Shown here one piece after another: positions 21,368 through 31,224 of a DNA stretch of 64,000 nucleotides. Below the pieces are notes generated by a model that did not search any database, was not told where the DNA came from, and was given only the letters and a program-made list of their open reading frames with translations. The position numbers were made by a program, and so were the translations under genes. Origin of the DNA: Cepaea nemoralis (lineage: Eukaryota > Mollusca > Gastropoda > Stylommatophora > Helicidae); assembly GCA_014155875.1 (NCBI GenBank), contig JACEFZ010004157.1, positions 42,501 to 106,500 on the forward strand. The letters are read 5' to 3'. Each line of letters begins with the position of its first letter. The first letter of the stretch is position 1.

Positions 21368-21368
<1 letters not shown>
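21131..21368 (+). mobile_element. tRNA-derived SINE, family 1, complete-looking copy
   Basis: The head contains a pol III A box (TGGCTTAGAGG) and B box (GGTTCGAATCG). The body carries GAAAGCAATGGCAAACTAC, then TCTTGCCAAGAAATCA, and ends GATGTCCTGTAAAGGATATG followed by an A-rich tail. Related copies are at 22990-23200, 37915-38166 and 62757-62897. It is flanked by AT microsatellite on both sides, so a TSD cannot be read. Confidence 0.8.

Positions 21369-21450
<82 letters not shown>
21369..21450 (+). repeat. (AT)n microsatellite
   Basis: Runs of alternating AT with one TAATA slip near 21407. Confidence 0.95.
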
Positions 21451-21452
<2 letters not shown>

Positions 21453-22340
21453 GCATTCTCCAATGCTTGTTCTGAATTTGGTTTAACAATTAGCAAAAAG
21501 AAGACACAGATTATGTCACAAGGTGCACATGGGGTACCATCAATCTTTATTGACGACGCCGAACTAGAGATAGTAGACCACTTTACATATCTAGGATCAG
21601 TGGTAAATAGCAAATTATCCCTAGATCAGGAAATCAACATCCGGATTGGTAAGGCAGCAACAACAATGAACAGGTTAAGAAAAAGAGTCTGGGAGAACAG
21701 GAAGCTTACTGCCAAAACAAAAGTCCTTGTCTATCAAGCCTGTGTCCTTAGTACTCTTCTCTATGGCAGTGAAACCTGGACAACTTACTCACACCAAGAG
21801 AAAAATTTAAACAGCTTTCATATGCGGTGTCTGCGAAGAATTCTTGGTATTAAGTGGCAAGACAAATCACAAATACTGAAGTATTGGAAAGATCAGGTTG
21901 TGTGACAGTTTATTCCATGCTCAGTCTTCGTAGACTTAGATGGATAGGACATCTTAGGAGGATGGATGATGGTAGAATACCAAAGGATATCTTTTTTGGT
22001 GAATTACAGATGGGTAAGAGATCTCAGGGTCGGCCTCTACTACGATACAAAGATGTGTGTAAGCGGGACATGATTGATACAGGCATTGATAATGCACATT
22101 GGGAGCAAGTCGCCGCTGAACGTGTTGCGTGGAGGGCAAATATCAGAAATGGAATAAAGTCAAAGGAGAAAATTATTGCAGAAAAGTCACACACCAAGCG
22201 GTTTGAGACGTAAGATGGTGCATGATGGTGGAAATGACCACATGTTCACATGCACCCACTGTGAACGGACATTTACAGCGCAAATTGGCCTTATCAGTCA
22301 CACTCGCTACCGCCATAGTTAAAAGTTATTATGCCTTTTT
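21451..22340 (+). pseudogene. Zinc-finger LINE, 5'-truncated 3' end
   Basis: The C-terminal part of a LINE RT protein: SNACSEFGLTISKKKTQIM, FTYLGSVV, LLYGSETWT, RIGHLRRMDDGRIPKDIFF, then a C2H2 finger (TCTHCERTF..GLISHTRYRH) just before the stop near 22321. The same architecture ends the LINE at 58865-62340. Frameshifts lie near 21880 and 22210. The catalytic domains are missing, a typical 5'-truncated insertion, here starting directly in AT microsatellite. The finger may bind nucleic acid in the LINE particle; this is inference. Confidence 0.8.
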
Positions 22341-22381
22341 AGAGCACAAACTATCGTCTGTCAAGACGGCAAGGTGCCAAT

Positions 22382-22383
22382 GA

Positions 22384-22438
<55 letters not shown>

Positions 22439-22449
22439 GGGGGGGGGAA
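22382..22449 (+). repeat. (AT)n(GA)n(G)n compound microsatellite
   Basis: AT run, GA run and a G run directly after the LINE 3' end. Confidence 0.95.
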
Positions 22450-22589
22450 GATTCATATGTTTATATATTTTTCATGCAGTTGTATCGATGCGTTTTTGTT
22501 GTTTCTGTGCTGACGAAGGCTTTGGCCGTAAGTGTTTTTTTTTTTTTAATTCTGATGTGTTTTAGTGACGATTAATGTCTATTTCTCGT

Positions 22590-22595
22590 GTGTGT

Positions 22596-22640
<45 letters not shown>

Positions 22641-22750
22641 AGAGAAAGAGAAGAGAAAGAGAGAGCGAGAGAGAGAGAGAGAGAGAGAACGAGAGAGAGA
22701 GAGAGAGACAGAGAGAGAGACAGAGAGAGAGAGAGAGACAGAGAGAGATT
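22590..22750 (+). repeat. (GT)n followed by (GA)n microsatellite
   Basis: GT from about 22590 to 22637, then GA with C interruptions to 22748. Confidence 0.95.
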
Positions 22751-22989
22751 TGTTTAGAGAGATGAAGTTTGAAAATGAAAATTGTCAAATGTTATGTTCA
22801 GCACTACTAAATTGTGCAGAATCCTGGCCGATGAACAAGCAGAAAAAGGTTGAGCAGAGACTCTGCAGATGTGGATATACAGAAGAATAACAATTAAATA
22901 GAGAGGTTCTAGAAAAGCTACAGATGAAAAGATAGTTGATGAAGTAAATAAACAAGAGCAAGTGAAATATATCGGCCACTTAAAAGACA

Positions 22990-23200
22990 TTTTAAACAAG
23001 TATGTTGCATATCTTTTAAAGGACGTCGTATTCAACTTCAGCAGTTGTGGCTGTTTCTGATCTCATGGCCTCTTCAGTAGCTTGCCATTGATTTCTGAAC
23101 GACCGGCACTCATACCATTTTATAAATACCCAACGCGACTCGGTCTGTTACCAAATCGCCCGCAACTGTGTTTTGAATGCGGTTATTCTGGATTACTCTA
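22990..23200 (-). mobile_element. SINE family 1, degraded copy
   Basis: Read on the minus strand it contains GCCGGTCGTTCAGAAATCAATGG and the 3' block GACGTCCTTTAAAAGATATG. It also has the GACCGAGTCGCGTTGGG body segment shared with 37915-38166. The A/B box head is not clear. Confidence 0.6.
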
Positions 23201-23514
23201 AAAACATAACTCTTTTAAAAGTCATACTGGAGGGGAAGGTTGAAGCAAGCGAGCAAGAGGTAGACAAAGATACAAGTGGGAAGACAGCATCAAGAGATGG
23301 ACAAACAGTAGTCTGACCGATGTACAATCAAGGCGAGACACAGTGTTGGAGATCCACTGCAGTGAACCTTCACTGTGGAGTCGGCACCTTATCGATTGGT
23401 TCTGGACTGGGTCGAATTGAGAAACCAGGTCAATTATTATAAACAAAATGACTACCACCTCGATGGAGATATGATCACAAAAAGACCTAGACTGTAAACA
23501 TGGCATGCTAACAC

Positions 23515-23540
23515 ACGCAACGCCACCCACACATGCACGC

Positions 23541-23575
<35 letters not shown>

Positions 23576-23660
23576 AACACACACTCACACACACGCACAC
23601 AAACACACACTCACACACACAAACACAAACACACTCACACGCACACAAACACCACACAAA
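23515..23660 (+). repeat. (CA)n-rich microsatellite
   Basis: CA repeats with ACAA, ACTC and ACGC interruptions. Confidence 0.9.
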
Positions 23661-24100
23661 CATATGCATGCATATAGCTACATTTAACAACTTGTAATGG
23701 TGGTTCCCTATTTATGACCTAGTCAACATTAACAATGTGAGAGTTATACACTTAACCTCCGTACACGTTTTCCTTTTTCCCTTACTCTCGTGGATGATGG
23801 AGGAGTAGATGAAACATCAAAAGATGTATATTCAAAGAAAGAACGACCATACCAATATGCTTTAATTCGTTTCTCTCACAGCAATGAAACTTCACCATGT
23901 ATATGTTCATAGAAATCTGAGGGAAACCGGAGAGGTATGCGGGCGTCAAATCAATATCCCAGTCACTGGTGGGCGGTTAACGAAGTTCTGGTCAGATTAA
24001 TGTATATACCACAACACACATCGCCTACATCTGAGAGGGGGTCAAAGGTCGGGTAGGTTGCGGAGTGTGGGAGAAGTCTGGGATTTAAACCCGGTCTTAA
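23661..24100. other. No recognised feature
   Basis: Non-repetitive sequence with no supported gene or element end. Confidence 0.4.
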
Positions 24101-24140
24101 CAATTAATCTATCTATCTATCTACCTACCTACCTACCTTC

Positions 24141-24239
<99 letters not shown>

Positions 24240-24265
24240 CCTCCCTCCCTGCCTGCCTGCCTGCC

Positions 24266-24302
<37 letters not shown>
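24101..24302 (+). repeat. Compound tetranucleotide array (CTAT/CTAC/CTGC/CTGT)n
   Basis: CTAT, CTAC, CTAT (about 28 units), CTCC, CTGC and CTGT blocks in series. Confidence 0.95.
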
Positions 24303-24303
<1 letters not shown>

Positions 24304-24306
24304 GTT

Positions 24307-24438
24307 ATGTTAGGGTTATTAGTCATACCGTAAAGGATGGTGTCGTTAATACTCATCTATTAGGGATATAAGTCATACCGTAAAGGATGGTGTCGTTAAT
24401 TCTCATCTTGGGGATATAAGACTTGCATTACATGATGG
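24307..24438 (+). repeat. 50-bp minisatellite, left part
   Basis: About 2.6 units containing GGATATAAGTCATACC and GATGGTGTCGTTAAT. The array resumes at 28025 after the RTE-like LINE. Confidence 0.9.
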
Positions 24439-24721
24439 ACCGGTTAGCGGGGTAGGGGTATCCCCTATCAAAGGAGATGTAAGACGCCTCCTTTCCTCCG
24501 TTAGTCTACGGGACACCCTTGGGCAAGGTGGAGTACCCGTTTAGCCCCCCGATCAGGGTTACGTGAAGCCATGGAAGCAGGTGGTGGATGGAGTGTGAGA
24601 GCAGCCGACAGATTGTTGTTGGTTATGGTCTTGCACTCTGCGGCGATAGGCAGATGATCTCATCAGTAGAGACAATGGCTATGGCCACCGACTAATACAG
24701 TCACTGCCCAGAAGGAAAGCA

Positions 24722-25895
24722 ATGGCAAACTACCTTCTGCAAAACTTGCCAAGAAATCATAGCAACCATGAAAGAAAACATAATAAGAAAGAGATCTGTG
24801 GAGAGACTCCCAGGCCAGGCAGATCAGATAACACTGGGGAAGAGTGTGACACAGGGACCAGTACTAGTAATCGTGATGACGGAGTTAATCCTGACTGTGT
24901 TACCAAGGAAATCCCCTGTGTCAGACTAAGAAACAGAGTGAGAATAGCAACGTGGAATGTGAGAAGTCTGTATGAGAGAAAGCTTAAAGTAGTGTGTGAT
25001 GAGATAGAGAGGTTGAACATTCAAATTTTAGGAATTAGTGAACATCGCTGGAGCGGCAAGGGACATTTTACAACTGAAAATGGAAGTATTTTCATTTATT
25101 CTGGTAGAGACGCCGGAGGCCAGAGGGGAGTGGCATTTTGTTTAGATAAGACAACTGCAAAATCTTTAATGGGATATAATCCAGTTAGTGATAGAATCCT
25201 CACTATTAGACTTAAAGGTCGTCTGAAAAACACAACTCTCATACAGATATATGCACCTACTTCAACAGCAGAGGAGGACGAAATTGAAGATTTTTACAAC
25301 ACACTACAAGACACATTAGATAAGATTGGTCACAATGATATAACAATAATAATGGGAGATTTTAATGCAAAAGTTGGTGCAGGAAGAGCTGAAAATGAGA
25401 GACACGTTTTAGGAAAATTTGGATTAGGAAATAAAAATGATGCAGGTGACAAATTAATTGAACACGCTTTTTAAACAACATCCAAGAAGACTCTTCACAT
25501 GGAAGTCTCCAGACAATATTACAAAAAATCAGATAGATTATATTTTAATACAAAGAAGATGGAGATCAAGCATAACATCTGCAAAAACCCTACGCAGTGC
25601 AGACTGTGATACAGATCATCAGTTATTAGAAGCAGATCTGAAATTAAAATTCAAAAAGCTTATCCGAGGACCAAGGCTACTTGGTTTTGATCTCACAAAA
25701 ATACCGGATGCATACACTGTAGAAGTTAGGAATCGCTTTGGGGTCTTGATGTCTGTACAAGAAGAAATGACACCTGATGAACTGGCAGTACAAGCTAGAG
25801 ATATCTTGATAACTGCAGCCAAAGATTTAATTCCGACCAAGAAAAAGCAACTTAAGCCATGGATTACATCAGACACATTAGAATTAAAAAAATAA
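24722..25895 (+). pseudogene. RTE-like LINE endonuclease domain
   Basis: The ATG at 24722 starts directly in a conserved block (GCAATGGCAAACTACC). APE-type endonuclease motifs follow in order: RIATWNVRSL near 24938, LGISEHRW, IQIYAPTS, MGDFNAKVGAG near 25360 and, after a frameshift at a T run near 25470, CDTDHQLLEADL near 25610. These include the metal-binding and catalytic residues. The domain nicks the target DNA for target-primed reverse transcription. A TAA at 25893-25895 ends this part, then the same frame continues. Confidence 0.8.
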
Positions 25896-28008
25896 CGAAG
25901 GGAACTTAAACAGAAAGGAGGCGAATCCGATAACAGCAGGATGAAGTATAAATCTTTAACTCGAGAAATAAGAAAGACCACAAGAATGGACAAAAATCAA
26001 TATATACAAGATTGCTGTACCAGAATAGAGCAATATCATAAGACTGGAAGAGATTATGAAATCTTCAAAGAAATGAAGTTATTGACAAGAAATGTTCAAC
26101 CTCAATTGAATGTTATCTGTGACAAGATGGGAAATACCTTAACAGAATCTAGACAAATTCTAGAAAGATAGCGGGAGTACTGCAGTGGAATGTATGATAT
26201 GAGTGACAGTGAGGATATGAATGAGATACATGAACCAATGGCAGCAGAGACAGAACCTGAACCCTCGTTAGATGAAATTGCTTGGTCTATAAAGTTCCTG
26301 AAGAATGGTAAATCACCTGGATGTGATGAGATACCAGCTGAACTAATTAAGCGGGAGGAGAAGAAAGCATACACAATATATCATGCATTATGTACAAAGA
26401 TTTGGAAATATGGTATATGGCCAAAAGATTGGAAGAGAACTATCTTCGTTCCAATACCAAAAAAGGGCAACCTGAAATTATGCACCAACTATAGAACTGT
26501 TGCCCTGATCAGTCATGCAAGTAAAATTCTACTAAAAGTCATAATGGGAAGACTTCGTAAGAAAATGGAAGAAGAGATTAACGTAGTTCATGCTGGATTT
26601 AGACAAGGAAGAGGCCCAAGAGATCACATATTCAACATGCGTTTAATAATAGAGAAGTGCAGAGAATTTAATGTAAACCTATTCTCATGTTTTGTGGATT
26701 ATTCAAAAGCATTTGGCTGTGTACAACATCAGAAACTTTTGGAAATCATGAGGAATATGGGCTTTCCAGTCACATTTAGTACAACTCATAAAAATGCTCT
26801 ATCTAGACCAACAAGCAGCAGTTAGAATAGATGGCGAGGCATCAGATTGGTTTGACATCAAGCAAGGAGTCCGTCAGGGCTGCGTGCTGCCACCCTATTT
26901 GTTTAACCTGTACGAAGAAAATATAATGAGAAATGTAAGAGATGATATAAACAGGGAGCTATATGATGCCCTAAATATTGGCGGTCATGACATACCGGAG
27001 ATTCGATATGCTGATGATACAGTATTACTATCCACAACACAGAATGCATAGAAAACCTAATAGCTTCAACTCAATTGAATAGTGAAAATCACAACTTATA
27101 TCTTAACATAGCAAAAACAAAGATAATGCATACAGCTAAAACGACTATGGAGAAAGAAATATACATTAATGGTGAAAAATTGGCGGTAGTGGAAAATTTT
27201 GAATATCTTGGTTCATTGATTACCAACAACGGTGACACAATGAAAGAAATTAAACGGCGACTATCAATTGCTCTTCAAAGACTACAACAGCTGAATAAAT
27301 TATGGAGTGGGACAGATGTGAATCTACAACAATGGCCAGACTGCGAGAGCAGCAAATTAAAAGAGGGGTGGCCAAACAAGAACACTACGCAGGAAGCCAA
27401 AGAAGATTGATAAACCAACACAGAACTGGCGTCGTTAGCCGCTACACACTGCGGGATTTGCTGAGGAGGGATCCGAGCACTTATAGACTGAATGGTTCGA
27501 TGTGCAATGAGGATGATCTGTCGACTAACTAACTAACTAACTAGATAGAACTACAAAAATTAGATTTTTAAGAGCATGCATCTTTCCCATTGCAACATAC
27601 GCCTGTGAGACATGGACACTTACTAAACAAGCTGAACAGCGCATAAACGCCTTTGAATATAAATGTTATAGACGAGTTCTAAGAATATCGTGGGTAAAGA
27701 AAAGAACAAATGCATCCATACTTCAAGAGTTGAATATTGAAGAAGGTTGGCTATTAAAGACGATAAAACAAAGAAAATTGAAATATTTTGGTCACTTGAA
27801 ACGTCACGAAAGTTTGGAGAGAACAATAATGGAGGGGTATATGCCTGGGAAGAGAGGAAGAGGAAGGCCAAAGAGAAGATGGGTGCAGGATGTGGCGGAT
27901 GATCTCCAGATGGGTGTATCAGACGCAGGACATCTTGCTTATGATCGAGAGGTTTTCCGGAAGGTTGTTATGGGAGCGAGGTTCTGCAAAGGACATGCTA
28001 CTGAATGA
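25896..28008 (+). pseudogene. RTE-like LINE reverse transcriptase and C-terminal region
   Basis: RT motifs in order: GKSPGCDEIPAELIK (26310), CTNYRTVALI (26485), AGFRQGRGPRDHI, FVDYSKAF (26690; first catalytic Asp), GVRQGCVLPP (26868) and IRYADDTVLL (YADD at 27007-27018). The linker region is broken by a TAG at 26169-26171. Frameshifts lie near 26780 and 27050. The tail of the protein (GRGRPKRRWVQDVADDL) ends at 28008. All catalytic motifs are still recognisable, in two frames, so decay is moderate. Confidence 0.85.
27318..27542 (+). mobile_element. I-like LINE 3' fragment nested in the RTE-like LINE
   Basis: The sequence matches the 3' end of the minus-strand LINE at 35483-37443 (complement of 35483-35705), ending in a (CTAA)n tail at 27525-27542. 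Short AGAT duplications flank it (27314-27317 and 27543-27546). Removing it joins the RTE C-terminal coding sequence in frame with the homologous copy at 4249. Confidence 0.8.
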
Positions 28009-28024
28009 ATGAATGAATGAATGA

Positions 28025-29695
28025 ATTACATGATGGTGTCGTTAATTTTCATCTATTAGAGATATAAGTCATGCAATAAATGTTGGTGTCGTTTATTCTC
28101 ATCTGTTAGAGATATAAGTCATACAGTAAATTATGGTGTCCTTAATTCTCATTTACTGGGAATATAAGTCATGCATTACATGATGGTGTTGTTAATTCTG
28201 ATCAATTTGGGATATATGTCATATAATAAATAATGGTATCGTTAATTCTCATATATTAGGGACATAAGTCATACAGTAAATGTTGGTGACGTTAATTCTC
28301 ATCTTTTATTGATATAAGTCGTGCATTACATGAAGGTGTCGTTAATTCTCATCTGTTAGGGATATAAGTCATACAGTACATGATGGTGTCCTTAATTCTC
28401 ATCTATTAGGGATATAAGTCATACAGTAAATGATAGTGTCCGTAATTCTCATCTATTAGGGATATAAGTCATACAATTAATGATGGTGTCGTTAATTTCC
28501 ATCTGTTAGGGATATAAGTCATGCATTACATGATGGTGTCGTTAATTCTCATTTATTGGGAATATAAGTCATGAATTAGATGATTGTGTCGTTAATTTTC
28601 ATCTTTTATGGATATAAGTCATACAGTAAATGATAATGCCTTTAATTCTCATCTTTTAGGGATATAAGTCATGCATTACATGATGACGTCGTCAATTCTT
28701 ATCTATAAGGGATATAAGTCATACGGTAAATGATGGTGTCGTTAATACTCATCTCTTATTTATATAAGTCACCCATTACATGCTGGTGTCGTTAATTCTC
28801 ATCTATTAGGGATATAAGTCATACAGTAAATAATGGAGTCGTTAATTTTTATCTATTGGTGATATAAGTCATACTCTTAATGTTGGTGTAGGGAATTCGC
28901 ATATATTAGGGATATAAGTCATGCATTAAATGATGGTGTCGTTAATTGTCGTCTATTAGGAACATAATTCATACAATAATTGATGGTGTCGGTAATTCTC
29001 ATCTGTTAGGGATATAAGTCATACATTAAATTATGGTTTTGTTAATTCTCATCTATTAGGGATATACTTCATACAGTAAATGATGGTGTCGTTAATTTTC
29101 ATCTCTTTGGAATATAAGTCATGCATTACATGATTGTGTCATTAATTATCATCTCTTATGAATGTACGAAATACAGTAAATTATGGTGTCGTTAATTCTC
29201 ATTTACTAGGAATATAAGTCATGCATTAGATGATGGTGTCATTAATTTTCATCTATTAGAGATATAAGTCATACAGTAAATAACGGTATCGTTGATTCTC
29301 ATCTATTAGGGATATAAGTCATACAGTAAATGATGGTGTCGCTAATTCTCATCTATTTGAGATGTAAGTCGTACCGTAGATTATGGTGCCGTAATGCTCA
29401 TCTTTTATTGATATAAGACATGCGTAAATGATGGTGTCGTTAATTCTCGTATATTAAAGATATAAGACATAGAGTAAATGATGGTGTCGTTAAATCCCAT
29501 ATATTAAGGATATAAGTCATAGAGTAAATGATGGTGTCGTTAAATCCCATATATTAAGGATATAAGTCATACTGTAAATGATGATTCGTTAATTGTCATC
29601 TATTAAGGATATAAGTCAGGCAGTAAATGATGATGTCGTTAATTCTCATCTATCAGAGATATTATTCATACATTAAATGATGGTGTCGTTAAATC
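28025..29695 (+). repeat. 50-bp minisatellite, right part, about 33 units
   Basis: Units read GATATAAGTCAT, ACAGTAAATGATGGTGTCG and TTAATTCTCATCTATTAGG in series, directly head to tail with point differences and few indels until about 29390, where indels increase. There are no unique spacers. Confidence 0.95.
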
Positions 29696-30198
29696 TACTC
29701 CAGACTCAGCTACCCGTGAGCTTCAGTTACTACACACTTAAGGTAAGTAAAATAAAGAACCTATGTCAGACGCTTTGAGGCGTATTGAATATATGGTGCT
29801 TGCTCGATACATAATTTCTAGCCAAACTGGCAATATTCTTGGTGTGGTCAATGTCTCATTGGTCGCTTTAAAATCCAATCCAATTGTATTTATCAGTTTA
29901 CAATGCAGGTGCTAGTCTAACTATATCGGCAGAACAGAGAAGCAGTTAAACAACAGGTTGTCAAACACATACCCAAATGGACTGACAGAATAATAAACAA
30001 AGACGCTGGGAACCTGGCCTAGCCGACACACCACAAACCTCCTACGTCATCGATTAGACGGTCCATTTTGGAAACCGGTCTCATGGTTGATAGGGACTGT
30101 ATTTCGCGTGTTGTTTAACATACGAAATAGTCTCATTTTTAAGATGCCATTAGCGATCACCATTAATCTGCATAAACCAGTATTGTGCAAACATAAAG
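29696..30198. other. No recognised feature
   Basis: Non-repetitive sequence, no supported gene. Confidence 0.4.
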
Positions 30199-30262
30199 AC
30201 ATCATCTCATCTCATCATGTTCCTCTTGTACCTTGCGGTGTCGAGGTGAAGTATAAACTAAA
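30199..30262 (-). mobile_element. 64-bp LINE 3' end, same family as 44970-45983
   Basis: CATCTCATCTCATCATGTTC.. to GAGGTGAAGTATAAAC is the same as the 3' end of the LINE at 44970. On the minus strand it is a severely truncated copy ending in a GATGA-repeat tail. Confidence 0.75.
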
Positions 30263-30382
30263 ATGCATTTCTCTCTCTTGGCGCGTCATTCATTGCTGTT
30301 ATGATTTTTACTTGCAACTATTTACTCCTGTATATTCCTTCTATTAGTGAAATGTGTGGAGCGAGGAAGTAGACAAGAATAG

Positions 30383-30385
<3 letters not shown>

Positions 30386-30454
<69 letters not shown>

Positions 30455-30636
30455 CGAGAGAGAGAGAGAGAGAGAGTGGTAGGGAGAGAGAGGAGAAGAG
30501 AGACTGGAAATATAAACATTGAGAGGGAGTGAGGGAGAGAAAGGTAGTGAGACAAACAGACAGAGACAGTACACTTAAATACAGAACAAGACAAACAGAG
30601 CGCAACACATACACAAACACACTCATACACAGAGAA

Positions 30637-30694
<58 letters not shown>

Positions 30695-30785
30695 CAGAGA
30701 GACAGAGAGAGACAGAGAGAGAAGAGTGACAGATAGACAAAGAGTATAGAAAAGCAGAGCAAGGTAAAAGTAGAAGGAAACATAC

Positions 30786-30830
<45 letters not shown>

Positions 30831-30853
30831 AACAAACAAACAAACACGGAGAG

Positions 30854-30923
<70 letters not shown>
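30386..30923 (+). repeat. (GA)n/(CA)n compound low-complexity region
   Basis: Three GA blocks (30386-30475, 30637-30720, 30848-30923) and one CA block (30785-30827) with GACA-rich links. Confidence 0.95.
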
Positions 30924-31224
30924 TGTTAACAATGTGAGAAATTAGAACTATTGAGACCGTTTCTACTCATAATTAGTTGACAAATGAGGCAGACAAGACC
31001 ATTAAAGAACATTCACAATCACCTGGCGTCACATAGCCTCGCGCACGGGCCATCTACCTTCACTGGTGACGTACATAACTGTGATTTAATTATATAACGG
31101 ACAACGAGGGCAGATAACAGTGATATTTCTACCAACAAGGTCTTATCAAGAACAGATACAAGGGTCAAGAAACATTATCAGGCGCTGCAAACGGCAACAA
31201 AACTACGACATAGAAATGTGAGAG
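30924..31224. other. No recognised feature
   Basis: Short unique-looking spacer between the GA-rich region and the 30-bp minisatellite. Confidence 0.4.

Larger units (their letters stand above)
24439..28024 (+). mobile_element. Nearly full-length RTE-like LINE in a minisatellite
   Basis: The element is flanked by ATTACATGATGG at 24427-24438 and 28025-28036. It has a 283-bp 5' UTR, an endonuclease, an RT and a (TGAA)n tail that starts at the stop codon. The endonuclease resembles that of BovB/RTE elements (the source of proteins named craniofacial development protein 2-like). It is inactive: frameshifts and stops break the frame. A 225-bp fragment of another LINE is inserted at 27318-27542. 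Because the target is a tandem repeat, the TSD alone would be weak, but both edges also match the element ends. Confidence 0.85.

Noticed and set aside
24307..29695. CRISPR-like reading of the 50-bp array
   Set aside because: Units are directly joined with no unique spacers, and the sequence is eukaryotic.
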